DNA of 64,000 nucleotides. It comes from Streptomyces abyssomicinicus. GTDB taxonomy: Bacteria > Actinomycetota > Actinomycetes > Streptomycetales > Streptomycetaceae. Location: positions 62,001 to 126,000 of the forward strand of contig NZ_BBZI01000011.1 in NCBI RefSeq assembly GCF_008974245.1. The letters are read 5' to 3'. Positions 51,307 through 61,206 of this stretch are shown here, in pieces; positions within the stretch are counted from its first letter, which is position 1; each line of letters starts with the position of its first letter. The notes beneath the pieces were generated by a model. It made no database searches. It had not been told where the DNA came from and saw nothing but the letters and a program-made list of their open reading frames with translations. A program made the translations under genes and the position numbers.

Positions 51307-51511
51307 CGGCTCCTCACTGTGTCCACCGCCTGCCTCGCGGCGGGCGGTCCGTCTCGCGTTCCGGACGACTCTCTCAACTGTCCTGGCCTTCGGTTACAGT
51401 CTTGAACATCACCAGTGACCACCGCATGTCGGGGGTCGAGTCGCTCGACTGGTGGATACGAGTCCCCTGGCGGGACGCGACTCAAAACAACTTCAGAACA
51501 ACAGAAGAACG

Positions 51512-51647
51512 CTCATCCAGAGGGGCAGAGGGATACGGCCCGATGAAGCCCCGGCAACCCTCCAGCCGCGCCCGCGTTCACGCGAGGCCCCGGCTAGGGA
51601 AGGTGCCAAATCCGTCTCACGGCGAAGACGCCGCTGAGGAAGATGAG
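51512..51647 (+). promoter_or_regulatory. SAM-I (S-box) riboswitch in the thrC leader
   Basis: The conserved S-box core is plain: AGAGGGGCAGAGGGA, the kink-turn/J region CGATGAAGCCCCGGCAACC, and AAGGTGCCAAATCC. A closing P1 helix pairs CTCATC (51512-51517) with GATGAG (51642-51647). The 3' strand of P1 touches the GAGGAG/AAAGGG ribosome-binding region ahead of the thrC ATG at 51668. That suggests translational control by SAM, and no U-rich terminator is seen. Confidence 0.88.
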
Positions 51648-51667
51648 GAGAAAGGGCCTCGCCACTC

Positions 51668-52969
51668 ATGGCTGTACAGACTGTCACGACCGATTCCGTG
51701 TCCGCGACGACCTCCGCCGCCTCTGTCGATCTCGGCCCCGCCACCGCGCTCTCCTGTCGCGAATGCGGCCACCGCGTCCCGCTCGGTCCCGTCTTCGCCT
51801 GCGAAGAGTGTTTCGGACCGCTCGAGATCGCCTACGACTTCTCCTCCTACGAGGCCGAGGAACTCCGCCGCCGCATCGAGGCCGGTCCCAGCAACATCTG
51901 GCGCTACGCCCCGCTGCTGCCCGTCCCGGCGGACGTCGCCGACAAGCCGAACCTGAACCCGGGCTGGACCAAGCTGGTCAAGGCCGACAACCTGGCCCGT
52001 GAGCTGGGTGTCACCGGCGGTCTCTACGTCAAGGACGACTCCGGCAACCCGACGCACTCCTTCAAGGACCGCGTCGTCGCCCAGGCCCTGGAGGCCGCCC
52101 GCGCCTTCGGCTTCACCACCCTCTCCTGCTCCTCCACCGGCAACCTGGCCGGCGCGGTCGGCGCGGCCGCCGCCCGGGCCGGCTTCCGCTCGTGCGTGTT
52201 CATCCCGCACGACCTGGAGCAGGGCAAGGTCGTGATGGCCGCGGTCTACGGCGGCGAGCTGGTCGGCATCGACGGCAACTACGACGACGTGAACCGTTTC
52301 TGCTCCGAGCTGATCGGCGACCCGGCGGGTGAGGGCTGGGGCTTCGTCAACGTCAACCTGCGCCCCTACTACGGCGAGGGCTCCAAGACGCTGGCGTACG
52401 AGATCTGCGAGCAGCTCGGCTGGCAGCTGCCGGACCAGCTGGTGATCCCGATCGCCTCCGGCTCGCAGTTCACGAAGATCGACAAGGGTCTGAAGGAGCT
52501 GATCCAGCTCGGCCTGGTCGAGGACAAGCCGTACCGGCTCTTCGGCGCCCAGGCGAACGGCTGCTCGCCGGTCTCCGTCGCCTACAAGGCCGGTCACGAC
52601 GTGGTCCGCCCGCAGAAGCCGGACACCATCGCCAAGTCGCTGGCCATCGGCAACCCGGCCGACGGCCCGTACGTCCTGGACATCGCCCGTCGCACGGGCG
52701 GCGCGGTGGAGGACGTCACCGACGAGGAGGTCGTGGCCGGCATCCGGCTGCTGGCCCGCACCGAGGGCATCTTCGCCGAGACGGCGGGCGGTGTGACGGT
52801 CGGCGTGACCCGCAAGCTGATCGAGAACGGTCTGCTGGACCCGTCGCTCACCACGGTCGTCCTCAACACCGGCGACGGCCTGAAGACCCTGGACGCGGTG
52901 GCCGACCAGGGCCTGACCGCCACCATCCGTCCCAGCCTCGAGTCCTTCCGAGCGGCCGGTCTCGCCTGA
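51668..52969 (+). CDS. thrC: threonine synthase
   Basis: ThrC converts O-phosphohomoserine to threonine with PLP. The 433-residue protein starts with a variable stretch, then a zinc-ribbon-like segment (ALSCRECGHRVPLGPVFACEEC, about residues 28-49). PLP motifs follow: KDDSGNPTHSFKDRVVAQA (Schiff-base Lys in SFKDR, about residue 134), SSTGNLAGAVGAAAA (phosphate loop region) and VLNTGDGLKT. Length is normal. A SAM riboswitch precedes it and the MoaD-like gene follows at 54 bp. Confidence 0.95.
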   Translation: MAVQTVTTDSVSATTSAASVDLGPATALSCRECGHRVPLGPVFACEECFGPLEIAYDFSSYEAEELRRRIEAGPSNIWRYAPLLPVPADVADKPNLNPGWTKLVKADNLARELGVTGGLYVKDDSGNPTHSFKDRVVAQALEAARAFGFTTLSCSSTGNLAGAVGAAAARAGFRSCVFIPHDLEQGKVVMAAVYGGELVGIDGNYDDVNRFCSELIGDPAGEGWGFVNVNLRPYYGEGSKTLAYEICEQLGWQLPDQLVIPIASGSQFTKIDKGLKELIQLGLVEDKPYRLFGAQANGCSPVSVAYKAGHDVVRPQKPDTIAKSLAIGNPADGPYVLDIARRTGGAVEDVTDEEVVAGIRLLARTEGIFAETAGGVTVGVTRKLIENGLLDPSLTTVVLNTGDGLKTLDAVADQGLTATIRPSLESFRAAGLA

Positions 52970-53023
52970 CCTCCCCCTCGCCCGTCCCGTAACCCGCCTC
53001 ACCGTGACCGGAGGTCAAATCCC

Positions 53024-53302
53024 ATGAGCGTGTCCGTTCGCATCCCGACCATCTTGCGCACCTACACCGGTGGCCAGGCCGAGGTGAGCGCCGAGGGCGC
53101 GAACCTGGGAGAGGTCATCGCGGACCTGGAGAAGAACCACACCGGCATCGCCGCCCGCGTGCTGGACGACCAGGGCAAGCTGCGGCGCTTCGTCAACGTC
53201 TACGTCAACGACGACGACGTGCGGTTCGAGCAGGGCCTGGAGACGGCCACGCCCGACGGCGGCAGTGTTTCGATCATTCCCGCCGTGGCCGGCGGCGCCT
53301 GA
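53024..53302 (+). CDS. MoaD/ThiS family small ubiquitin-like protein
   Basis: A 92-residue beta-grasp sulfur-carrier or protein-modifier type. The fold shows VSVRIPTILRTYTGGQAEVSAEG, LGEVIADLEKNHTGIAARVLD, KLRRFVNVYVNDDDVRF and DGGSVSIIPAVAGGA. Family members end in Gly-Gly; here one extra Ala follows (GGA), so processing would be needed for adenylation. Related actinobacterial proteins (CysO-like) supply sulfide for cysteine synthesis. It follows thrC closely, likely in one operon. Confidence 0.85.
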   Translation: MSVSVRIPTILRTYTGGQAEVSAEGANLGEVIADLEKNHTGIAARVLDDQGKLRRFVNVYVNDDDVRFEQGLETATPDGGSVSIIPAVAGGA

Positions 53303-53742
53303 CCCCTTCGCTTCCCCCGCATTTCCCGATCGCCCTCTCCGGTTCATGCCGGCGTCACATGGCGCCGACATCCGGAGGGGGCGATTCTGCATGATTGGGC
53401 GCGGTACAGTTGGGGTACTCCGCGCCGAACTCGGGCCGGGCGCCGATGAGTTCCTGCCTCTCGCACGACAAGATGCAGCCAAACTGCGCGGGTTCTTTGC
53501 GCGGTTCGTTCCATCTGTCCGCCCCGACTTGACCTGAATTCCGGCGATTTCTTGGCATATTCCTGGCCTGCCGCTTCCAGATTTGTCGCCCGATTGACCT
53601 GTTGCAGAGGGCAGTTGGGCAGATACATTCGGCCGCGGTCGACGCGTTCCGGCGCACGCCCGTCGCCTCGGCGGCGGGTGAGGTCTGACCCGGATCCGCG
53701 AAGTGCGGGTCTGTGCAAGGGCCAGTAATAGGGGAGTTAGGC
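53303..53742. other. 440-bp interval, leader of the cold-shock gene
   Basis: No supported gene. A short plus-strand frame (53391-53537) has no homology or ribosome-binding site that I trust. The interval holds a promoter candidate (53602-53629) and a roughly 110-nt GC-mixed leader before the csp ATG. Long leaders are usual for cold-shock genes. Confidence 0.55.
53602..53629 (+). promoter_or_regulatory. candidate csp promoter
   Basis: TTGCAG (53602-53607), 16 bp and TACATT (53624-53629) match a principal-sigma promoter in a relatively AT-rich patch. It would give an untranslated leader of about 105 nt. Confidence 0.45.
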
Positions 53743-53946
53743 ATGGCTCAGGGCACCGTCAAGTGGTTCAACGCGGAGAAGGGGTACGGCTTCATCGCGG
53801 TCGACGGTGGTGCGGACGTCTTCGTGCACTACAGCGCGATCCAGATGGACGGCTACCGCACCCTCGAGGAAGGCCAGCGGGTCGAGTTCGAGATCTCGCA
53901 GGGCCAGAAGGGGCCGCAGGCGGACATGGTCCGGCTGGCCGGCTGA
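53743..53946 (+). CDS. cold-shock protein (CspA family)
   Basis: A 67-residue single-stranded nucleic-acid chaperone. The cold-shock domain is complete: GTVKWFNAEKGYGFIAVD (RNP1) and DVFVHYSAIQ (RNP2), with typical end GPQADMVRLAG. Streptomyces has many paralogues (SC7.0 type), so no specific symbol is given. It is monocistronic, with GGGGAG before the ATG and a strong terminator after. Confidence 0.95.
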   Translation: MAQGTVKWFNAEKGYGFIAVDGGADVFVHYSAIQMDGYRTLEEGQRVEFEISQGQKGPQADMVRLAG

Positions 53947-53976
53947 ACGCAGCGACCGACATCCTGACGTGACATC

Positions 53977-54010
53977 GGGCCCGCGGCCCCCCTGGAGGGG
54001 CCGCGGGCCC
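53977..54010 (+). terminator. hairpin after the cold-shock gene
   Basis: Perfect 14-bp arms GGGCCCGCGGCCCC (53977-53990) and complement (53997-54010), a 6-nt loop and a short TTT run after it. Confidence 0.92.
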
Positions 54011-54881
54011 TTTGCCGTCCCGTCGCCCGGCCCTGGGTCCCGCCCCCGCGCCGCCGCGCGGCGCGTCGTTGCCGCCACGCGGTGCGTGCGCGGTGCCGTT
54101 CCGCCCCCGCGCGGCGCGCAGCTCCCGCCCGTTCCGTCTGCGGGCAATCGTGCCGCTGGGCGGCACGGGTGGGCGCAGGCCTCACGTGCGCACGTGACGG
54201 TTCGCTCCGCGGAGGTTGAGCCCCTGGGAAGGGGGCGGGTCGGGGGATGAACAGTGCTGTCCGCCCCGGCTGAGCTGGAGCACGCCGCAGCGAGGTCACG
54301 TGCGTAAGGCGCCGCCCTCTTGGGCCTGGTGGAGCGGACCGCTCGCCGCGGAGGCGCCGCCCTGCGCCCGCCCGTGCCGCCCCCTGGGCGGCCCAGCCGC
54401 CCGCAGGACGGCGGGGTGAGCCGCCCGCAGGGCGATGGGAGTGCGACCGCAGGACGGGCGGGGGTTCGTGCCCGCTGGGCGGTGGGGGCGTGCGTCCGCG
54501 GAACGGGCGGGGTTCGTGCCCGCAGGGCGGTGGGGCGTGCGTCCGCAGGACGGGCGGGGTAGGCGCCCGCTGGGCGGTGGGGCGTGCGTGCGCGGAACGG
54601 GCGGGGTGAGCCGTCCGCAGGGCGGTGGGGGGTGCGTCTGTGGGGCGGGTGGGGTGCGTGCCCGCTGGGCAGGCGGGGTGGGCGCGCGCAGGGCGGTGGG
54701 GGGTGCGTCTGTGGGGCGGGTGGGGTGCGTGCCCGCTGGGCAGGCGGGGTGGGCGCGCGCAGGGCGGTGGGGTGTGTGTCTGTGGGGCGGGTGGGGTGGA
54801 ATCGGTGGGGTGTCCTGTGTCCGTGGGGGCGGGAGGGAGGCGTTCGGTGAGTGGGAAATCGGGGGCGGATTGGGGGAGCGT
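54011..54881. repeat. intergenic repeat array between csp and groEL2
   Basis: No gene supported. GGCGGTGGGG occurs at 54478, 54526, 54573, 54621, 54692 and 54763. The spacing is about 48 bp for the first units and exactly 71 bp for the last two, both multiples of a ~24-bp subunit. The 71-bp copies are nearly identical. The plus strand is strongly G-rich over about 54400-54830, and the first part (54011-54400) is GC-rich without clear periodicity. Confidence 0.8.
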
Positions 54882-54925
54882 CTTGCACTCGGAGGGGTCG
54901 AGTGCTAATCATTGCGTTAGCACTC
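54882..54925 (+). promoter_or_regulatory. double CIRCE operator (HrcA) upstream of groEL2
   Basis: Three half-sites lie in a row: CTTGCACTC (54882-54890), GAGTGCTAA (54900-54908) and TTAGCACTC (54917-54925). The first two form the canonical CIRCE with a 9-nt spacer; the last two form a second, inside-out repeat sharing the middle half-site. HrcA represses chaperonin genes through CIRCE. Confidence 0.93.
54883..54911 (+). promoter_or_regulatory. groEL2 promoter within CIRCE
   Basis: TTGCAC (54883-54888), a 17-bp spacer and TAATCA (54906-54911) fit a housekeeping promoter. CIRCE half-sites cover both boxes, so HrcA binding would exclude RNA polymerase. The leader is about 155 nt. Confidence 0.7.
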
Positions 54926-55070
54926 TGAAGGTGAGAGTGACAACGATGGACCGGGTCGGTGAGGTCCGCGTGGCGTGGCGGGGAAGGAACCGCCCGACAT
55001 GCAGGCCGTCCGTCGCGGGCGCGGGCGCGGTCCGAAGGAATCACCCCCAGTCCTGGGAGGACCACTTCAC

Positions 55071-56693
<1,623 letters not shown>

Positions 56694-56739
56694 GCCTGAC
56701 GGCTCGGAGGACCGAGGTCCGCGTCACGCGTGACACAGG

Positions 56740-56768
56740 AGGGCGGCACCCCGCTGGGGTGCCGCCCT
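56740..56768 (+). terminator. hairpin after groEL2
   Basis: 13-bp arms AGGGCGGCACCCC (56740-56752) and complement (56756-56768) with a 3-nt loop, followed by TTCGG, 47 bases after the stop. Confidence 0.9.
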
Positions 56769-56909
56769 TCGGCTTTCCCCGATCGTCACCAGGGACCGGG
56801 AATGCCCCGGCATACCGACTGGTTCGCACAGTTACGTGGACGTGCGCGCCGGCCGGTACGCACGCCCGCGTCGTCGAACGAGACTGTCCCTCCCCCCAAG
56901 GAGCCCCAC

Positions 56910-58046
56910 GTGACCGTCGCCACCGGTGCCGAGATCGCCGACCGCGCCTCCCGCGTCCTGTCCCGCCCGCTCACCATCAACGGCATGACGCTGCGCAACC
57001 GCCTGGTGATGCCGCCCATGACCCGGAAGTTCTCCCCGGACGGCGTGCCCGGCGAGGACGTGGTCGCCTACTACCGGCGCCGCGCCGCGGCCCAGGTCGG
57101 GCTGATCGTGACCGAGGGCACCTACATCGACCGTGCGGCCGCGGGTGACAGCCGCCGGGTGCCGCGCTTCCACGGCGAGGAGTCGCTGGCCGGCTGGCGC
57201 AAGGTCGCAGAGGCGGTGCACGCCGAGGGCGGAAAGATCGTCCCGCAGCTCTGGCACGTCGGCATGGTCCGCCCGGACGGCCGCGGCCCGTTCCCGGACG
57301 CCCCGTCCGAGGGCCCCTCGGGGCTGCTGCTGACCGGTGAGGCGTCCCCGAACGGCCGGACGATGACCCAGGAGGACATCGACGCCACCGTCGCCGCCTT
57401 CGCCAAGGCGGCCGCCGACGCCGAGCGCGCCGGTTTCGACGGCATCGAGCTGCACGGCGCCCACGGCTACCTGATCGACCAGTTCCTCTGGGAGCGCACC
57501 AACCGCCGCACCGACAAGTACGGCGGCGACGCCGCCGCCCGCACCCGGTTCGCCGTGGAGGTCGTGGAGGCGGTCCGGGCCGCGGTCTCGCCGGAGTTCC
57601 CGGTGATCTTCCGCTTCTCGCAGTGGAAGTCCGGCGCGTACGACGCCAAGCTGGGGGCCACCCCGGAGGAGCTGGAGGCGGTCCTGCGGCCCATCTCCGA
57701 GGCCGGTGTGGACGCCTTCCACGCCTCCACCCGCCGCTACTGGCTGCCCGAGTTCGAGGGCTCCGACCTCAACCTGGCCGCCTGGACGAAGAAGCTGCTC
57801 GGCAAGCCCGTGATCACCGTCGGCTCGGTGGGCCTGGACGGGAACTTCGAGGAGGCCTTCGTCGGCAAGGGCGCTCCGCTGCGGGCCGTCGACGACCTGC
57901 TGGACAGCGTGGAGCGCGAGGACGTCGACCTGGTGGCCGTCGGCCGCGCGCTGCTCCAGGACCCGGAGTGGGGGGCCAAGCTGCTCGCCGGGCGCACGGA
58001 CGAGATGACGCCGTACGACGCGGCCTCGCTGCTCCAGCTGCACTGA
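56910..58046 (+). CDS. NADH:flavin oxidoreductase, Old Yellow Enzyme family
   Basis: A 378-residue FMN-dependent ene-reductase-type TIM barrel. It starts at GTG 56910, with AAGGAG 7 nt upstream. Motifs are LRNRLVMPPMTRKFSPDG (FMN), QLWHVG, FDGIELHGAHGYLIDQFLWERTNRRTDKYGG (substrate His pair, FMN) and a C-terminal VDLVAVGRALLQDPEWGAKL. Physiological substrate unknown; many relatives reduce activated alkenes in stress. It stands alone between groEL2 and a convergent hypothetical gene. Confidence 0.93.
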   Translation: MTVATGAEIADRASRVLSRPLTINGMTLRNRLVMPPMTRKFSPDGVPGEDVVAYYRRRAAAQVGLIVTEGTYIDRAAAGDSRRVPRFHGEESLAGWRKVAEAVHAEGGKIVPQLWHVGMVRPDGRGPFPDAPSEGPSGLLLTGEASPNGRTMTQEDIDATVAAFAKAAADAERAGFDGIELHGAHGYLIDQFLWERTNRRTDKYGGDAAARTRFAVEVVEAVRAAVSPEFPVIFRFSQWKSGAYDAKLGATPEELEAVLRPISEAGVDAFHASTRRYWLPEFEGSDLNLAAWTKKLLGKPVITVGSVGLDGNFEEAFVGKGAPLRAVDDLLDSVEREDVDLVAVGRALLQDPEWGAKLLAGRTDEMTPYDAASLLQLH

Positions 58047-58050
58047 GCCC

Positions 58051-58110
58051 GCACGCCCCCGAGGGGCCGGCCGCCGCGAGTCCGCGCCCCGGCCGGCCCC
58101 TCGGGCGTGC
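58051..58110 (+). terminator. long hairpin after the Old Yellow Enzyme gene
   Basis: Arms GCACGCCCCCGAGGGGCCGG-type (58051-58072) and complement (58091-58110) form about 20 bp of stem with an 18-nt apical region, four bases after the stop. Confidence 0.85.
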
Positions 58111-58200
58111 TCCGGCTCCGGTCGGACGCGGGGTCCGGGTGCGGGCCCGGACGGAGGGCCGGTGCGGGGGCGGGTGCGGGGATCCGGGTGCGGGGTCCGG

Positions 58201-58764
58201 TCAGCCCATCGGCTCGACGGGAACCACCCGGGGCTCGCCCCAGACCCGCAGCACCTCGTAGTCGGTGAACTCGTGCACCAGCCGGTACGCCATGGCCGGG
58301 CGCGGTGAGCGCCGCTCGGCCGCCAGGAAGAGCTCGGCCTCGCGCCGGTCCCGGCGGGGCGCGCCGCACAGCTCCCAGGCGCGGCCGTTCCACGCCTCGG
58401 GCAGCCAGCGCTGCTGGGGCTGCGGGCGGTCGCCGTGCATGCCGTAGCGGGACGGGGCGGGCTCCACCGGGCGCTCCGGCGCCGGCCCGCCGCTCAGCCG
58501 CGCCCGGCGGGCCGTCCGGCGGCGCGTCTCGCAGAGCAGGCAGAGGTCCGGGGCGCTCTTGTCCACCGGGCCGTTCGGGTGCTCCGGGCAGCGGGTGGCG
58601 GGGGCCGCCGTGGTGACCGTCTCCTCCAGCAGCTCCATCGCGCGCCGCAGGTCGCCCTTCAGCTCGTGCAGCTGCGAGTCCGGGGTGTCGGAGCCGATCT
58701 TCTCCCCGTGGTCGCCGAGCACGCGCAGGGCGCGGCCCAGGGCGGTGAGCTGTGCGTGGTTCAC
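58201..58764 (-). CDS. hypothetical protein with CxxC motifs, 187 residues
   Basis: Starts at GTG 58762-58764 (NHAQLTALGRALRVLGDHGEKI). An N-terminal helical part (LHELKGDLRRAMELLEETV) is followed by ATRCPEHPNGPVDKSAPDLCLLCETRRR. The cysteines and His of that segment could bind zinc. The C-terminal part is Pro/Arg-rich (MHGDRPQPQQRWLPEAWNG) with RLVHEFTDYEVLRVWGEPRVV. No known family or role. Confidence 0.7.
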   Translation of the reverse strand: MNHAQLTALGRALRVLGDHGEKIGSDTPDSQLHELKGDLRRAMELLEETVTTAAPATRCPEHPNGPVDKSAPDLCLLCETRRRTARRARLSGGPAPERPVEPAPSRYGMHGDRPQPQQRWLPEAWNGRAWELCGAPRRDRREAELFLAAERRSPRPAMAYRLVHEFTDYEVLRVWGEPRVVPVEPMG

Positions 58765-58904
58765 GGCGGTACGGATCCTCTCCGGACGTGGGGGTCGGGC
58801 GCGTCGATGGGACGGGCGGCACGTGTCGGGTGCGGTTCCAGCGTCGCACACGCGCGGGGCGCCCGGGGGCGCGCACCGGAGGCGGTGCGGTCCAGAATGC
58901 GGGC

Positions 58905-59561
58905 ATGACCCGACCCGACGTCGACCTCGACGCGCTGCGCGCCCGCTGGGCGCGGACCCTGACCGCCGCCCGCGGCGGAGCCCCGGAGCCGGACCCGGCG
59001 CCGTACGCGCGGAACCTGCTGGCCCGCTGGGCGGAGCCGCAGCGGCACTACCACACGCTCACCCACCTCACCGCGGTCCTCGACCGGGTGGACGAGCTGG
59101 AACGGTACGCGGCCGACCCGGACGTGGTCCGGCTGGCGGCGTGGTTCCACGACGCCGTCTACCACCCAGAGCGGTCCGAGAACGAGGAGCGGTCCGCCCG
59201 TATCGCCGAGATCGCGCTCCCGGAGGCGGGCGTGGACGCGGCGCGGACCGCCGAGGTGGCCCGCCTGGTCCGGCTGACCGTCACCCACGACCCGGCCGAC
59301 GACGACCTCGACGGCCAGGTGCTCTGCGACGCCGACCTGGCGGTCCTCGCCTCCCCGCCCGAGGCGTACGCCGCGTACGCGACCGCGGTCCGGCAGGAGT
59401 ACCACTTCGTCCCGTCCGGCCTCTTCCGCGAGGGCCGCTCCGCCGTCCTGCGCCAACTCCTGGACCTGCCGCGGTTGTTCCGCACCCCGCACGGCGCGGA
59501 GCGCTGGGAGGCGACGGCCCGGTACAACCTGCGTTCCGAACTCGACCTGCTGACGAAATGA
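58905..59561 (+). CDS. HD domain protein (predicted metal-dependent phosphohydrolase)
   Basis: A 218-residue protein with a divergent HD domain. His in QRHYHTLTHL (about residues 48-57), the doublet AAWFHDAVYHPERSENEERSA (about 78-98) and the distal Asp in LCDADLAVLAS complete the metal set. Relatives in the HD superfamily are uncharacterised; a nucleotide or phosphoester substrate is only presumed. ATG 58905 is chosen. It precedes the DinB-GNAT fusion by 39 bp on the same strand. Confidence 0.85.
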   Translation: MTRPDVDLDALRARWARTLTAARGGAPEPDPAPYARNLLARWAEPQRHYHTLTHLTAVLDRVDELERYAADPDVVRLAAWFHDAVYHPERSENEERSARIAEIALPEAGVDAARTAEVARLVRLTVTHDPADDDLDGQVLCDADLAVLASPPEAYAAYATAVRQEYHFVPSGLFREGRSAVLRQLLDLPRLFRTPHGAERWEATARYNLRSELDLLTK

Positions 59562-59600
59562 CGGTGACGGCCGTGCGACGCTCCCCCTAGGCTCGCCGGC

Positions 59601-60710
59601 ATGACGAACTCGGGTGCCCTGGGGGGCGACGCGGCGGCGCGGACGGTGACGGACGCGGTGGCTCAGGCGGTGGCGGCGCTGCGACCGGCGGCGGACCGCG
59701 ACTGGTCCGCGGTGCGGGCGGGGCGGGTGGAGTGGGACTGCCTGCGCACCGCCGAGCACGTGGTGAGCGACCTCTTCGCGTACGCCACGCAGCTGGTGAC
59801 CCGGGCGCCGGAGGAGTACCGGCCGGTGGAGTACGTGCTGGACCCGCCGGACATCGGCGCCGAGGGCGCCCTGGAGGCGGTCGAGGCGGGCGGCGCGATG
59901 CTCGCCCTGGCCTGCCGCACCGCGCCCCGGTCGGCCCGCGGCTTCCATCCGGCGCCGTTCCTCGGCGCCGGCCGCGAGGGCTTCGCGGCGATGGGCGTGG
60001 CGGAGGTGCTGCTGCACACCCACGACATGGCGGAGGGCCTGGGCATCGCCTACCGGCCCTCGGCGGAGCTGTGCGGGTACGTGCTCGCGCGGATCTTCCC
60101 GCACGTCCGTCAGGGCGAGGACCCGTGGCGGACGCTGCTGTGGGCCACCGGGCGGGGGACGCTGCCGGGCGAGGAGCCGGTCACCGGGTGGCGCTGGTAC
60201 AACAACCCGCTGGTCGAGGCGGAGCGGCTGACGCTGGAGGGCCTGACCGTTCCGGCCGCGGCGGACCTGGCGCTCGGCGGCGACGGCGGCTTCGACTGGG
60301 TCGACGGCGGCCCCTTCGGGGGCACCCGGGAGGGAGCGGGACTCGTCGCCGCGGCCTACGACAAGGGCGCGTTCCGGCCGCAGTGGGGTTCCTACGTGCT
60401 GGTGCGGCGGGAGGACGACCGGGCGGTCGGTTCCATGGGGTTCCACGGCCCGCCGGACGAGGAGGGCCGGGTGGAGATCGGCTACGACCTCGCGGTCGCG
60501 GCCCGCGGGCAGGGATACGCCACGGAGGCGCTGCGCGCCCTCGCCGCGTGGGCCCTCGCCCAGGAGGCCGTCGGGACGGTCACCGCGCGGGTGGACCCGG
60601 GGAACGACGCGTCGCGGCACGTGCTGGAGCGGGCGGGGTTCCTGCACACCGGCCATCTGGCGGACGACGGCGGCATGCTCGTCTTCGAACGGCGCGGGGA
60701 CGCGGCCTGA
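59601..60710 (+). CDS. MDMPI/DinB-like plus GNAT fusion protein
   Basis: A 369-residue two-domain protein. Residues ~1-230 resemble the mycothiol-dependent maleylpyruvate isomerase/DinB four-helix fold (WDCLRTAEHVVSDLFAYATQL and the metal-type HTHDMAEGLG). Residues ~240-365 form a GNAT domain (VEIGYDLAVAARGQGYATEALRA with acetyl-CoA loop, and DASRHVLERAGFLHTG). The MDMPI half may bind mycothiol, whose biosynthetic gene mshA is in this window. Substrates unknown. Confidence 0.83.
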   Translation: MTNSGALGGDAAARTVTDAVAQAVAALRPAADRDWSAVRAGRVEWDCLRTAEHVVSDLFAYATQLVTRAPEEYRPVEYVLDPPDIGAEGALEAVEAGGAMLALACRTAPRSARGFHPAPFLGAGREGFAAMGVAEVLLHTHDMAEGLGIAYRPSAELCGYVLARIFPHVRQGEDPWRTLLWATGRGTLPGEEPVTGWRWYNNPLVEAERLTLEGLTVPAAADLALGGDGGFDWVDGGPFGGTREGAGLVAAAYDKGAFRPQWGSYVLVRREDDRAVGSMGFHGPPDEEGRVEIGYDLAVAARGQGYATEALRALAAWALAQEAVGTVTARVDPGNDASRHVLERAGFLHTGHLADDGGMLVFERRGDAA

Positions 60711-60715
60711 CGGGC

Positions 60716-61168
60716 TCAGAGGGCGACGACGTCCAGCAGCAGGAGCACGCGAACCAGCAGGGTCAGGCCGGCGAGCGACACCGCGGTGAGCGCGAGGCCC
60801 TGGCCGCGCTGCGGGGTGCCGCGGCGCTCGTGGCGGGCGAGTTCGACCAGGCTGACGATGCCGACGGCCAGAACCGCGCAGGTGAGCGCCAGGCCGAGCC
60901 ACTCGTTCACGGTGTTGGTCGCGGCCACCACGGACACCATGAGGGCGACGATCGCCCGCTGGTTCCACGGTCGCGGCGCCGGCTGCTGCCACGGTGACGG
61001 GCCGTTGCCGTAAGGCGGCCCAGCCTGCGCCGGTGGCTGCCGCGGAGGGTCGGACGACTGCCGCGGGTCGCGCTGCTGCTGCGGCGGCTGCCACGGGTCG
61101 TGCGGGGGAGGCGGAAGGGGCGACGGCACCGGGGGTCTCCTCTCTGCGGATGCCCCCGATGGTGGCAT
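60716..61168 (-). CDS. DUF4190-like membrane protein
   Basis: A 150-residue protein. The cytoplasmic N-terminus is Pro/Gln-rich (PPPPHDPWQPPQQQRDP). Three hydrophobic segments follow at about 70-88, 89-108 and 124-146 (ALTAVSLAGLTLLVRVLLLLDV). The layout matches small actinobacterial DUF4190/membrane hypothetical proteins. No role known. It converges on the fusion gene with 5 bp between stops. Confidence 0.72.
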   Translation of the reverse strand: MPPSGASAERRPPVPSPLPPPPHDPWQPPQQQRDPRQSSDPPRQPPAQAGPPYGNGPSPWQQPAPRPWNQRAIVALMVSVVAATNTVNEWLGLALTCAVLAVGIVSLVELARHERRGTPQRGQGLALTAVSLAGLTLLVRVLLLLDVVAL

Positions 61169-61206
61169 CCTCGCGCGCCGCGGCCCAGGGGGTGAACGGT
61201 TTCCGT

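Noticed and set aside
53391..53537. Short frame MIGRGTVGVLRAELGPGADEF in the csp leader
   Set aside because: No homology or good start signal, and it lies in an interval better explained as promoter and leader.
54478..54830. CRISPR array
   Set aside because: The units are contiguous tandem repeats with no unique spacers and no cas genes; periods vary between 47 and 71 bp.
54435..54908. Gly/Arg/Val-rich frames across the csp-groEL2 interval
   Set aside because: Products of the G-rich tandem repeats read in several frames; no frame shows coding bias above the others.
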